Source: Ornithinimicrobium cavernae
Lineage (GTDB): Bacteria; Actinomycetota; Actinomycetes; Actinomycetales; Dermatophilaceae
DNA: 64,000 nucleotides
Assembly (NCBI RefSeq): GCF_003121625.1
Contig: NZ_QDDJ01000004.1
Coordinates: forward strand, 186,001 to 250,000
Direction of reading: 5' to 3'
A program made the position numbers and the translations under genes. Of this stretch, positions 8,404-16,687 are shown piece after piece. The notes under the pieces are model-generated. The model was given only the letters and a program-made list of their open reading frames with translations, was not told the origin of the DNA and ran no database searches. The stretch's first letter is position 1; each line of letters begins with the position of its first letter.

Positions 8404-9015
8404 TCAGCGGTCCAGCAGGACCGTGGGCACCGGTGTGAACAAGGACTTCAGGGACGGGTCGGCCTCGACGCGGTTCCAGGGCATGCGCGACAGGGCGCTG
8501 GCCATGGCGCACGAGTCAGTCAGCGCCGAATAGGCCAGGCCGGCGCCGATAGCTCCGGCCATCAGTCCGAGACGGGGGTGAATCAGCTGGCCGGCCAGCG
8601 CTCCCACCAGCACCAGGCTGCCGGCCGCCATGCGGACCTGGCGGTCCATGGCCCACCGGTTGCCCCGTCGCACCACCTCACCTCCGGCAGCCTCGAAGGC
8701 TGCGATTCCGCCATCGAGCACTGCCGCGCTGAGTCCGGCGGCGTGCAGCCGCTCACATGCCTGAGCGGCGCGGCGTCCGGACTGGCAGACCAGGACGAGG
8801 TCTCCCGGCAGGCCGGCGGCAAGTTCCTCGGCACCCTCGGTGAAAAGGTCCAACGGCACGTTGCGCGAGCCGGCGATGTGAGCCGTGACGAACTCCGCCG
8901 GGCTGCGCACGTCGACGATGGTCATGGCGTCTGCCTGAGCCAGTCGATGGCGCAGGCCTGTGGGACTCAGGGTCTGCGCATCAGAGGAGGTCGCCGTCAC
9001 TGTGTCGGTGGTCAT
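8404..9015 (-). CDS. Rhodanese-DUF2892 membrane-anchored sulfurtransferase
   Basis: The 203-aa protein has an N-terminal rhodanese domain (about 15-115) with active-site loop CQSGRR; Cys77 would carry the persulfide. A C-terminal DUF2892-type domain (about 120-190) holds two hydrophobic helices starting VRMAAGSLVLVGALAG. This is the architecture of E. coli YgaP, a membrane-bound sulfurtransferase. It probably moves sulfane sulfur from low-molecular-weight persulfides to partners at the inner face of the membrane. The start overlaps the cstB stop by four bases, so the two are translationally coupled. Confidence 0.88.
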   Translation of the reverse strand: MTTDTVTATSSDAQTLSPTGLRHRLAQADAMTIVDVRSPAEFVTAHIAGSRNVPLDLFTEGAEELAAGLPGDLVLVCQSGRRAAQACERLHAAGLSAAVLDGGIAAFEAAGGEVVRRGNRWAMDRQVRMAAGSLVLVGALAGQLIHPRLGLMAGAIGAGLAYSALTDSCAMASALSRMPWNRVEADPSLKSLFTPVPTVLLDR

Positions 9016-10472
9016 CGGGTGCCTCCTGCGGTGACGCCCTGGCCGGACGCCTCAGAACGGTCGGCGCCTGGTCCGGCAGCCCAGGCGGACCAGCCGGCGT
9101 AGCTGCCCTGCAGCTCACGGACGTCGTAGCCGGCGCGTCGCAGGGCGCTCGCCGCCACGGCGTTGCGGACCCCGGACTGGCAGTACGTCACGAGGGGGCC
9201 CGCGTCCTGGTCGGGCAGCTCATCCTGTCGGAAGAGCACCTTGCCGCCGTTGAGCTGCCGGGAGCCGGGAACGTGACCCGCGGAGTGTTCGGTGCGGTTG
9301 CGCACATCCAGCACCGCGGCGCTGCCCTGATCGGCCAGGAAGGACTCCAGGTCAGCCGGGGCGACCGTGGGCGGGACGAAGGTCGGCAGTCCTTCCAGGG
9401 TCGGGGTGTACCCGGCCATGTGGTCGATGCCGACCCGCACCAGGTGGTCGCGAATGTCCCCAGCCGTCTCGGCGTCGGGGGCGAGCAGCACCAGCGGCGT
9501 GTCCTCGCTCTCCGGGTCGTAGGCCCAGGCACCGTAGCTGGCTGCCTTGGAGGCAGGGATGTTCAGCGAACCAACGACCGTGCCGGCGTGCACCTCGGAC
9601 GAGGATCGGGTGTCCGCGAACACCAGGGCGCCGTCGGACAGCAGTGGCGCGACCTCAGTGTTCGGCAGCTGGTGCAGGGGCCGCAGCGCCCCGAGCAGTG
9701 CCGGGCCGTCCCGGTTCTGCCGCTTCATACGGGCGAAGTAGGCGTGGGCGTCCGGCTGGCCCTCGAGCAGTTCGTCGATGAACCCCTGCTCGTCATTGTT
9801 GGCCAGGTGCTTGGCCCACCATGCGAAGCGCCGCTCATAGCCCACAGTGGTGGAGGGAAGGGCGCCCAGTGCCTTGCCGCAGGCCGAGCCGGCGCCGTGG
9901 CCAGGGTGAACCTGCACGTGGTCCGGCAGGGTCAGGAAGGCGTTCTGCAGGGAGGCGAACAGCTGCCTCGCACCGGCGAACCGGGTGTCCTGATAACCGG
10001 CGGCCTCGTCCAACAGGTCGGGTCGGCCCACGTCCCCGGAGAAGACAAAGTCCCCTGTGAGGTAGTAGCCGGGCTCCTCGCTGAAGGCACCGTCCGTGAC
10101 CAGGTAGGACAGGTGCTCCGGGGTGTGGCCCGGGGTGTGGCGCGCAGTGATGGTGATGTTCCCGAGGGTGATGGTGTCGCCGTCGCGCAGCAGCTCGGCG
10201 TCGAAGCCGTAGGCCCAGTCCTCGCCGCCCTCACCAGAGACATAGGCCGTGGCACCGGTGGCCGCAGCCAGCTCCCGGGTCCCGGAGAGGAAGTCGGCGT
10301 GGATGTGGGTCTCGGCGACTGCGGTGATCCGCAACCCGTGGTGGGCAGCCAGGTCGAGGTACTGACGGATATCGCGGCGAGGGTCGACGACGATCGCCGT
10401 CCCGTTGGCCTGGCAACCAATGAGGTAGCTCGCCTGGGCCAGGTCCTCGTCGTAGATGCGCTCGAGAAGCAT
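9012..10472 (-). CDS. cstB: CstB-like persulfide dioxygenase-rhodanese fusion
   Basis: This 486-aa enzyme has three parts. Residues 1-250 are an ETHE1-type metallo-beta-lactamase fold with non-haem iron ligands THIHAD (His56, His58, Asp60), HTPGHTPEH near 112, and HPGHG near 190. Residues about 265-360 are a rhodanese fold whose active-site loop has no cysteine (LLAPDAETAG), so it is a pseudo-rhodanese. Residues about 370-460 are a second rhodanese with intact CQSGVR (Cys431). This order matches staphylococcal CstB, which oxidises persulfides with O2 and uses the C-terminal rhodanese to give thiosulfate. It is first in the operon, directly behind tandem CstR-type operators. GGAG lies about six bases before the ATG. 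Confidence 0.93.
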   Translation of the reverse strand: MLLERIYDEDLAQASYLIGCQANGTAIVVDPRRDIRQYLDLAAHHGLRITAVAETHIHADFLSGTRELAAATGATAYVSGEGGEDWAYGFDAELLRDGDTITLGNITITARHTPGHTPEHLSYLVTDGAFSEEPGYYLTGDFVFSGDVGRPDLLDEAAGYQDTRFAGARQLFASLQNAFLTLPDHVQVHPGHGAGSACGKALGALPSTTVGYERRFAWWAKHLANNDEQGFIDELLEGQPDAHAYFARMKRQNRDGPALLGALRPLHQLPNTEVAPLLSDGALVFADTRSSSEVHAGTVVGSLNIPASKAASYGAWAYDPESEDTPLVLLAPDAETAGDIRDHLVRVGIDHMAGYTPTLEGLPTFVPPTVAPADLESFLADQGSAAVLDVRNRTEHSAGHVPGSRQLNGGKVLFRQDELPDQDAGPLVTYCQSGVRNAVAASALRRAGYDVRELQGSYAGWSAWAAGPGADRSEASGQGVTAGGTR

Positions 10473-10516
10473 GGGGTCTCCTGCTGGTCGTGGGCGGAAG
10501 TCAGTCCGATCTCTCG

Positions 10517-10553
10517 GATACCCCCTACCGTATCAGATACCCCAGGGGGTATC
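10517..10553. promoter_or_regulatory. Two adjacent CstR/CsoR-type operators upstream of cstB
   Basis: Two 18-bp sites are separated by one base. The right site (10536-10553) is a perfect palindrome, GATACCCC-AG-GGGGTATC. The left site (10517-10534), GATACCCC-CT-ACCGTATC, keeps six of eight matching positions in its right half. A TAC plus C-tract half-site mirrored by a G-tract plus GTA is the established operator pattern of CsoR-family repressors. The centres are 19 bp apart, close to two helical turns, which would suit cooperative binding of two tetramers on one face. They lie 45-81 bases upstream of cstB. Confidence 0.82.
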
Positions 10554-10620
10554 TTGCTCGTCGACCGGCTCAGTGACCGTCCAGCGCGGCGAAGTGTTGA
10601 GGAGCGCCATAACGCGCGCC

Positions 10621-10638
10621 TGTATCATTTCCGATACA
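10621..10638. promoter_or_regulatory. Palindromic operator of the nucleotidyltransferase/XRE module
   Basis: TGTATC-ATTTCC-GATACA is a perfect inverted repeat with 6-bp arms. It ends eight bases before the ATG at 10647 and overlaps plausible -10 sequences (TATCAT, TACATT). No ribosome binding site stands before that ATG, so the transcript may be leaderless. The downstream XRE-type protein is the natural candidate to bind it, as autoregulation is usual in such modules. Confidence 0.6.
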
Positions 10639-10646
10639 TTGATCGC

Positions 10647-11348
10647 ATGGGATCGCCCAGCAGCGCACTGGTTCGCGTGCTCGCTTCCGCTGCGCGACTT
10701 CAAGACGTCGTGCCCGAGGCGGTCCTCGTGGGCGGCACCGCGGCTGCGTTGTATGCAGGGCACCGCGAGTCTTTCGACCACGACCACGTCCTCGCCGACC
10801 TCGAGCGGCGATATGAGCAGGTCCTCGAAGCGGTGGAGGCAACCGACGGCTGGGCCACGAGCACCCGCGCGAGCCGGCCACCGTGGACGATCATGGGGTC
10901 GCTCGGCGGCGTCGAGGCGGGACTCCGTCAACTTCGCCGCACCCGACCGCTTGAGGTGGCTCTGGTGGGGGTGCCGGATGCTGGGGAGCTGCGGGTCCCC
11001 ACGCTCGATGAGGTCCTGCGCATCAAGGCCTACCTGGTGGTTCAGCGCAACCAAGTGCGCGACTACCTCGACGTCGTCGCCCTGACCGACACCGTCGGCC
11101 TCGATGCCGCCGCCCAGGTCCTGCTGGCCATTGACTCCTACTACACCGACCGGTCCGAAGGCCAGGACTCCGTGCTCACCGCCCTCGTGCAACGCCTGTC
11201 GGAACCCTCACCCAGGGATCACCGGGTGATCAGCCAGCTGGCGGCATACAAGGGGCTCAGTGCCCGGTGGCAGGACTGGCCCGAGGTGGTCCGCGCCAGC
11301 CAGACCCTCGCCGACGAGCTCCTGCGACAGACGGAGGAGGCGCTATGA
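10647..11348 (+). CDS. Nucleotidyltransferase-fold protein, probable toxin of a toxin-antitoxin pair
   Basis: This 233-aa protein carries VLVGGTAAALYAGHR followed by SFDHD. That is a GG(T/S)-x(n)-DxD nucleotidyltransferase signature, with both acidic metal ligands present. The remainder is mainly helical, including VPTLDEVLRIKAYLVVQRNQ, where the conserved lysine after the leucine-rich strand is typical of AbiEii/MNT-like proteins. Such enzymes attach nucleotides to RNA or proteins and serve as toxins in several type II and type IV-like systems. The ATG is eight bases past a palindrome and has no ribosome binding site. Its stop overlaps the next gene by four bases (ATGA). The toxin role is inferred from fold and partnership; an unrelated housekeeping role is possible. 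Confidence 0.7.
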   Translation: MGSPSSALVRVLASAARLQDVVPEAVLVGGTAAALYAGHRESFDHDHVLADLERRYEQVLEAVEATDGWATSTRASRPPWTIMGSLGGVEAGLRQLRRTRPLEVALVGVPDAGELRVPTLDEVLRIKAYLVVQRNQVRDYLDVVALTDTVGLDAAAQVLLAIDSYYTDRSEGQDSVLTALVQRLSEPSPRDHRVISQLAAYKGLSARWQDWPEVVRASQTLADELLRQTEEAL

Positions 11349-11773
11349 CGGTTCGGTTCCGCAACGTGGACGTGCCCGAGGAGGTCCGTGACTGGCCCTA
11401 TGAGGCGATCACCACTGCGATCGAGCGAGGCACCATCGGCGACTGGGCGGTGCTGACCCGCGAGGTCGGCCGGGCCCCCTGGGGAGCTGTCGCCCGGCAG
11501 ATCGAGTCCTACCTGGAGTATGCCGAGGAGCCGGGTGTCGCGGCCCTCTTCCGTCGCCGGATCGCGGCTGCCCGGGCTTCCGCCGAGAGCGAGGAGCGTG
11601 AGCAGGTGGCCCGACGGGTCCGCGACCTGGTGACCAGGTCAGGCATGACGCAGGACCAGTTCGCCCGGGCGATCGGCACCTCGCGGACCCGCCTGTCGAC
11701 CTACCGGACCGGCAAGGTGACACCCTCGGCGGCACTGCTGCTGCGCATGGAGCGCGTCGCCGAGAGCCGTTGA
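11345..11773 (+). CDS. XRE-family helix-turn-helix protein, probable antitoxin
   Basis: The 142-aa protein has an unassigned N-terminal part (residues 1-90, with MTVRFRNVDVPEEVRDWPYE and a charged helix RRRIAAARASAESEEREQVA). Its C-terminal Cro/C1-type helix-turn-helix is LVTRSGMTQDQFARAIGTSR followed by TRLSTYRTGKVTPSAALLLR. It starts four bases inside the upstream gene behind GGAGG. The DNA-binding domain and the tight coupling to a nucleotidyltransferase make it the likely antitoxin and autorepressor, with the palindrome at 10621-10638 as target. Here the HTH gene comes second, whereas in AbiE-type modules the DNA-binding antitoxin normally comes first. Confidence 0.75.
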   Translation: MTVRFRNVDVPEEVRDWPYEAITTAIERGTIGDWAVLTREVGRAPWGAVARQIESYLEYAEEPGVAALFRRRIAAARASAESEEREQVARRVRDLVTRSGMTQDQFARAIGTSRTRLSTYRTGKVTPSAALLLRMERVAESR

Positions 11774-11810
11774 CCGCAGTCGATGACGCGGGCTCCACGC
11801 ACCCTCATTC

Positions 11811-13496
11811 TCAGGCGTCGATGACCACCGGGATCACCATCGGGTTGCGCCGGTGCTTGCGGTTCGCCCACTGGGTGACCGCCCGGCCGATGCGCTGCTC
11901 CAGCTCCCGGGCGTCGCCGATGCCCTGCGCCGCAGCGTCGGCGAGCGCCTTCTCGATCGCGGGGATCGCCGCGTCGAACACCTTCTCGTCAGCGCCCAGG
12001 CCGCGGCCCACGAAGTCCGGCGGCTCGGTGAGTTTGCCCGTGTCCGCGTCGATGAGGGCGATGACGGTGACGGTGCCCTGCTGGCTCAGGGTGACCCGGT
12101 CGCGCAGCTCGTCCTCGGTGACGTCGCCGACGCTGCCGGCCGACACGTACACATAGCCCGCGCGCACCTTGCCGGTGACGTTGACCTTCCCGTTGACCAG
12201 GTCGACGACCATGCCGTCGTCGACGACGACGACGTTGTCGGGGTGGATGCCGGTGGCGATGGCCAGGTCGGCGTTGGCGCGCAGGTGGCGCCACTCGCCG
12301 TGCACCGGCATAACGTTGCGCGGCTTGATGATGTTGTAGCAGTAGACGAGCTCGCCCGCGCTGGCGTGCCCGGAGACGTGCACCTTGGCGTTGCCCTGGT
12401 GCACGACCTTGGCGCCCCAGCGGGTCAGGCCGTTGATGATGCGCGAGATGGCGTTCTCGTTGCCCGGGATCTGCGAGCTGGCCAGCAGCACCGTGTCGCC
12501 CTCGCCGATGCGGATCTGGTGGTCCCGGTTGGCCATCCGTGACAGCGCCGCCATCGGCTCGCCCTGGGAGCCGGTGCACACCAGCGTCACCCGGTTCGGT
12601 GGCAGGTTGTCCAGCTCCTTGGCGTCCACGATCAGGCCGCGGGGCACCTTCAGATAGCCGAGGTCCTGGGCGATCTTCATGTTGCGCACCATGGAGCGGC
12701 CGACGAAGGCGACCTTGCGCTTGTGCTGGGTGGCCGCGTCGAGCACCTGCTGGATGCGGTGCACGTGGCTGGCGAAGCTGGAGACCACGATCCGCCCGGG
12801 CGCCGTCCGGAAGACGGTGTCGATGGCCGGGGCCAGGTCCTTCTCGGCGGTGGTGAAGCCGGGCACCTCGGCGTTGGTGGAGTCGGCCATGAACAGGTCC
12901 ACGCCCTCCTCCCCCAGCCGGGCGAAGGCACGCAGGTCGGTGATCCGGTCATCGAGGGGGAACTGGTCCATCTTGAAGTCACCGGTGTGCAGCACCGTCC
13001 CGGCCGCGGTGCGGACGGCAACGGCCAGCCCGTCGGGGATGGAGTGGTTGACCGCGACGAACTCGCAGTCGAACGGCCCGAGCGAGAGCCGGTCGCCCTC
13101 GGCGACCTGCTGGGTCTTCGGCTTGATCCGGTGCTCCTTGAGCTTGGCCGTGATCAGGGCCAGGGTCAGGCGCGAGCCGACGACGGGTATGTCGTGGCGC
13201 TCCTTGAGCAGGTACGGCACCCCGCCGATGTGGTCCTCGTGCCCGTGGGTGAGGACGACGCCCACCACGTCCTGCAGGCGGTCACGCAGGAAGGAGAAGT
13301 CGGGCAGGATCACGTCGACGCCGGGCTGGTGCTCCTCGGGGAACAGGACGCCGCAGTCGATGATGAGCAGCTTGCCGCGGTGCTCGAACACGGCCATGTT
13401 GCGGCCCACCTCGCCGAGTCCGCCGAGCGCCACCACCCTGAGACCGTTGCGGGGCAGGGCGGGCGGGGCACCCAGTTCGGGATGCGGGTGGCTCAT
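11811..13496 (-). CDS. rnj: Ribonuclease J
   Basis: This 561-aa endo/5'-exoribonuclease of the metallo-beta-lactamase/beta-CASP family acts in mRNA turnover and rRNA processing. The zinc motif HGHEDHIGG begins at His84. Further family motifs are VNHSIPDG, HTGDFKMDQ, the beta-CASP segment SSFASHVHRIQQVLDAA, and the C-terminal HASAGELVYCYNIIKPRNVM plus PVHGEWRHL. The start ATG follows CGAGGAGATC. It is a housekeeping gene flanked by the nucleotidyltransferase module on one side and the secreted protein on the other, with no sign of operon partners in the window. Confidence 0.96.
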   Translation of the reverse strand: MSHPHPELGAPPALPRNGLRVVALGGLGEVGRNMAVFEHRGKLLIIDCGVLFPEEHQPGVDVILPDFSFLRDRLQDVVGVVLTHGHEDHIGGVPYLLKERHDIPVVGSRLTLALITAKLKEHRIKPKTQQVAEGDRLSLGPFDCEFVAVNHSIPDGLAVAVRTAAGTVLHTGDFKMDQFPLDDRITDLRAFARLGEEGVDLFMADSTNAEVPGFTTAEKDLAPAIDTVFRTAPGRIVVSSFASHVHRIQQVLDAATQHKRKVAFVGRSMVRNMKIAQDLGYLKVPRGLIVDAKELDNLPPNRVTLVCTGSQGEPMAALSRMANRDHQIRIGEGDTVLLASSQIPGNENAISRIINGLTRWGAKVVHQGNAKVHVSGHASAGELVYCYNIIKPRNVMPVHGEWRHLRANADLAIATGIHPDNVVVVDDGMVVDLVNGKVNVTGKVRAGYVYVSAGSVGDVTEDELRDRVTLSQQGTVTVIALIDADTGKLTEPPDFVGRGLGADEKVFDAAIPAIEKALADAAAQGIGDARELEQRIGRAVTQWANRKHRRNPMVIPVVIDA

Positions 13497-13753
13497 GGAT
13501 CTCCTCGGGAGACGGGGACGGGAACTATCGGTTCAGGTCTGCGCGCGGAGGCAACCCTCGGGGGTGACACGTCCGCGTCTGGGGAACAGCGTATGCCGTA
13601 TGGCGGGTCCCGCGGACCGTCTCACCTCTCGCGGGGCTCCCGAAGCTGGAGGCGTGGCCCTTCCGCTGCCCGTGGCGCAGTGCCACACTCAGACCGAGGC
13701 GAGCACTCGGCATACGGGCTTGCGGTGCTGCCGGCCACGAGAGGGAAGCCACC

Positions 13754-14287
13754 ATGAAGAGGCAGCCTGCCCACGTTGTAGTGGTCGCCGGCCTGGCGGC
13801 GGCCTGCCTGGTCGGACCGGCGGCGGGTGCCAACGCCTCGGCCGACCTGTCCACGGTGCCGGCCGCATCTGGCGCCCAGGCGGCGGAGGGTGAGTTCATC
13901 GCCGCGGTCGACTTCAGCTCGTTGCAGGCACGCGATGTCCGGGGAGACAAGTGCGAGTTCACAGTGAACGGCACACTGTCGTTCACCGGCACAGTGGACG
14001 GCGACGCGGTCGGCACCACGACCGCCGTGGTCTTCGCGCCCTGCGCCGAGGCGCTCGCGTCGCCACCGGGGACCTACTTCGACGTCTTTCGCTTCGAAGG
14101 CGACTTCACCGGTGACGTGCTCGGCGAGCCCGCGAGCGGGTCGCTCAGCTATGCCGGCCTCACCCGCGTCGGCGGAGCGATCGACGCGACCGTCATCCTC
14201 GACGGTGACGACGCGCGAGCGGTCCTGCGGGCTGACTCGCAGGTTGCCGTCGGTGGCACCTACACGGGGGTCGCCAAGCGGTCCTGA
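13754..14287 (+). CDS. Secreted protein of unknown function
   Basis: The 177-aa protein has a Sec signal peptide: KRQ, a hydrophobic core VVVVAGLAAACLVGPAAG, and a probable cleavage after ANA near residue 28. The mature part is rich in alternating hydrophobic strands (FTVNGTLSFTGTVDGDAVGT, RFEGDFTGDVLGEPASG). It has two cysteines (CEF, CAE) that could pair, and looks like an all-beta domain. It is not assigned to a family here. The last 28 bases overlap the convergent phosphoesterase gene. GAGGGA stands about seven bases before the ATG. Confidence 0.7.
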   Translation: MKRQPAHVVVVAGLAAACLVGPAAGANASADLSTVPAASGAQAAEGEFIAAVDFSSLQARDVRGDKCEFTVNGTLSFTGTVDGDAVGTTTAVVFAPCAEALASPPGTYFDVFRFEGDFTGDVLGEPASGSLSYAGLTRVGGAIDATVILDGDDARAVLRADSQVAVGGTYTGVAKRS

Positions 14288-14796
14288 GTGCGCCTCGGCG
14301 GCAGCCGGTGCAGTTCCAGCGCAGTGATCGCACCGTCCTCGACGGCAGCGGTCGTATAGGTGCAGTACGGCTCGCGCCGCCGGTCCGTCGGCGACCCCGG
14401 GTTGAGCAGCCGCAGGCCGTCGTGCTCGGAGTCCCACGGGATGTGGCTGTGGCCGAAGACCAGGACGTCCAGGTCCGGGTATGCCGCGCGCATCCTCTCC
14501 CCGCGCCCCACCTTGCTGCCGGTCTCGTGGACCACGCCCCACTGCATACCCTCCAGCTCCGCCCGCGCCACCTCGGGCAGGCGGCGGCGCAGCTCCGGTC
14601 CGTCGTTGTTGCCATAGACCGCGACCAACCGACGGGCCCGGCCCTCCAGCTCGTCGAGCAGCGCCGGCGCCACCCAGTCCCCCGCGTGGATGACGACGTC
14701 GGCGCGGTCCACCTCGTCCCACACCTGGGCGGGCAGGCCCCGCGCCCGAGCCGGGACGTGGGTGTCGGCCAGCAGGAGGAGCCGCAGTCCACTCAT
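14260..14796 (-). CDS. YfcE/MJ0936-type metallophosphoesterase
   Basis: This 178-aa calcineurin-like phosphoesterase has the family motifs in order: LLADTHVP (D-x-H), VIHAGDWV (GD), AVYGNNDG (GNND), VFGHSHIP (GHSH) and NPGSPTDRR. These supply the dinuclear metal site. Small YfcE-type enzymes hydrolyse phosphodiesters such as bis-pNPP in vitro; the physiological substrate is usually unknown. It runs convergently into the secreted-protein gene with a 28-base overlap at the 3' ends. Confidence 0.9.
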   Translation of the reverse strand: MSGLRLLLLADTHVPARARGLPAQVWDEVDRADVVIHAGDWVAPALLDELEGRARRLVAVYGNNDGPELRRRLPEVARAELEGMQWGVVHETGSKVGRGERMRAAYPDLDVLVFGHSHIPWDSEHDGLRLLNPGSPTDRRREPYCTYTTAAVEDGAITALELHRLPPRRTQDRLATPV

Positions 14797-14861
14797 CCGC
14801 CCACGCTAACGCTGGTCACAGATCGGTGGATCGCTTCCGTCCGTCGACCAGGGCCTGTTTG

Positions 14862-15038
14862 ATGGGGGCTGGTTCAGTGCTCCTTGGCGTCGATTGTGCC
14901 GGGTTGGCCCGACTAGACCCGATCGCGTTTAAACACACACCGCAAGCGATGACCGTAGCGGTCGGAGTGTTCGGCGCCCTTTTCTTGGCCTCGGCCGCCT
15001 GCTACTCCTCCTGTTGGGGCAAGCGCCCAGTGAACTGA
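14862..15038 (+). CDS. Possible small membrane protein (58 aa)
   Basis: This short reading frame starts at an ATG with AGGG about eight bases upstream. It would encode one clear transmembrane helix near its middle (MTVAVGVFGALFLASAACYS), flanked by a basic C-terminus GKRPVN. A perfect 8-bp hairpin begins 20 bases after the stop, which is compatible with a terminator. It lies in the lower-GC patch. There is no recognised family, and it may be chance coding. Confidence 0.3.
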   Translation: MGAGSVLLGVDCAGLARLDPIAFKHTPQAMTVAVGVFGALFLASAACYSSCWGKRPVN

Positions 15039-15057
15039 GAGTCCCCTACAGACAAGC

Positions 15058-15078
15058 ACAGTCGGGGTTGCCGACTGT
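15058..15078 (+). terminator. Hairpin, possible terminator
   Basis: ACAGTCGG-GGTTG-CCGACTGT is a perfect 8-bp stem with a 5-base loop in the gap between the small ORF and the membrane-protein gene. No T-run follows on the plus strand, so it would be a weak or factor-assisted terminator if functional. Confidence 0.4.
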
Positions 15079-15263
15079 TCGCTAGTCTCACCCCATTAAG
15101 AAGCAGTCCAGGGCGGCAGCGAGCTAGGCGCCCGTCAGCCAGGACCGCGACGGGAAGTCCTGGACGTGACACGCCGAGTCAAGACTGCCGAGCCCCCTTC
15201 TCTGGACCCATCGGATGTTGTATTGCTATTTCAAGTCAAGGGACGCCGCTGCGCGGGGCCCGG

Positions 15264-16571
15264 TTACCAGTGCACGGCCGCTTCATCCGAGTACTCGTGG
15301 GTCCGACGCCAACCACTGAACTCCCCTGGTGGGCCAGCCGGGGGAGAAGCACCGTCATAAACCCACTGATCAGGCGGCGGCGCAGCCGCTCCGATGCCGA
15401 AGTACCAACCGCTGACCGTCCGACGCCAGGCCCACCAACGCTGACCGCGCCTGTCGACTTTCAAGACCACGTCTGCTGTGCCCGGTAACCCCTGCCCCTT
15501 GAACGGCTCGTCGCCAAGAATCTCCAATATGTCCGACGGGTACCGCCCACCCCGATTCCGGTAGTGCCCCATTTGGCAGGCAGCCAAGAACTCTAGAGCA
15601 CGCCTCGTTGCCTGGAACTGTCTCTGGTCCAGGCGCCGCCCCTCGTCGTCGAAACCATCAACTCCTGCGTATCGGCGCAACCGTTCCTGCGCCTCCCGCT
15701 CGCGCTTCTCGAGTTCGTCGTCGGCGCGAGCACCCGCTTCGTAGGCCCGGAAGGCTTCTCGCAGCGTCGACGCTAGCGCTATCTCTCGCCATACACGCCG
15801 CGCCCGCTTGTCCACGCGTTGAACCGACAACCGATTTTTTAACACTAGAGCGACCTTGCCCCGCCAGGTGGATGCGCCCGGTTGCACTCGAAATGACATA
15901 GTCGTGAATGCCCTCTCATACGCGGCAATTAGTGCAAACATGTAGAGGAACGGCAAGAGGATGAATGTTAGCACCGCTGGCGTGGCAACACCAGCAAGGA
16001 ACTGGCTCAGAACTTCGTCGCCCCAATTGCTCACGAGCCAGATCACGGCACGCACCATGAACACGATGCCAACCACGGCTACTAGCGCATCTAACAAAGT
16101 TCGGGCTGGGGTGTCCCGATACTCTTTCCTATTATGTGCCAGAAATTGCATCGGCATAAGGACGATGAGTAAGCCCTGTAATAGTAATTCTACTATGAAA
16201 TGGAATGGCCAGGCGTTCATAAGGAAGGTGATGAAGGCCGGTATTCCTATCGTTTCGCGGGCGATCCTGGGAAAGTATCCCTTTTCACTCATCGAGCGAG
16301 TCGAGTTGAGATACAGGACAACCGCCGATGTGAGGTACCAAGTCAACGTCGGAGTGAAGAGGTTGAAATCCCACACGCCGAGGCGATAAGCCCAAACGAT
16401 AGCCGCGCCAATGTAGAGAGTCATCAGCACGAACGACGCGATGATCTTCCAACTGGCTAGGGCGCGAAACAGGGCCCCCAAGGACTGCCGCGTAGGCCGG
16501 TACACCACGATCCCGCAGGCGAACAGCAGGGCCCATACAACCGTCGCCCACTCTCTCGCATTCAGCTCCAT
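15264..16571 (-). CDS. Multi-pass membrane protein of unknown function with a cytoplasmic C-terminal domain
   Basis: This 435-aa protein is not assigned to a family. Residues 1-215 contain about seven hydrophobic segments, including WATVVWALLFACGIVVY (8-25), KIIASFVLMTLYIGAAIVWA (42-61) and TPAVLTFILLPFLYMFALIA near 195. Residues about 220-330 are strongly charged and probably helical or coiled-coil (ADDELEKREREAQERLRRYA). The C-terminal 100 residues are rich in tryptophan and aromatics (RGQRWWAWRRTVSGWYFGIG). Codon use is much less GC-biased than in the neighbours, pointing to recent transfer. It stands alone. A membrane sensor, defence or surface role is possible, but nothing in the sequence decides. 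Confidence 0.72.
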   Translation of the reverse strand: MELNAREWATVVWALLFACGIVVYRPTRQSLGALFRALASWKIIASFVLMTLYIGAAIVWAYRLGVWDFNLFTPTLTWYLTSAVVLYLNSTRSMSEKGYFPRIARETIGIPAFITFLMNAWPFHFIVELLLQGLLIVLMPMQFLAHNRKEYRDTPARTLLDALVAVVGIVFMVRAVIWLVSNWGDEVLSQFLAGVATPAVLTFILLPFLYMFALIAAYERAFTTMSFRVQPGASTWRGKVALVLKNRLSVQRVDKRARRVWREIALASTLREAFRAYEAGARADDELEKREREAQERLRRYAGVDGFDDEGRRLDQRQFQATRRALEFLAACQMGHYRNRGGRYPSDILEILGDEPFKGQGLPGTADVVLKVDRRGQRWWAWRRTVSGWYFGIGAAAPPPDQWVYDGASPPAGPPGEFSGWRRTHEYSDEAAVHW

Positions 16572-16687
16572 GCTCTGAGGCTACGGTCCGGGACCGACTC
16601 GGTGACCGACGATCCAAAGGGGTACGGTCAGGAGCTTGTGGGCTTGTCGGCTACGTCCCTCCCGCTACGCCCACGCACCTCGTCTTA

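Larger units (their letters stand above)
14797..16687. other. Lower-GC segment, probably horizontally acquired
   Basis: Base composition drops from about 70% GC on both sides to near 50-55% through much of this stretch, most clearly around 15800-16450. The runs AAACACACACC, TGTATTGCTATTTCAAG and GATTTTTTAACAC have no parallel elsewhere in the window. It contains one clear gene (15264-16571, minus), a doubtful small membrane ORF (14862-15038) and a hairpin (15058-15078). Between 15079 and 15263 nothing else is recognisable. No integrase, terminal repeat or tRNA gene marks the edges. Confidence 0.65.
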
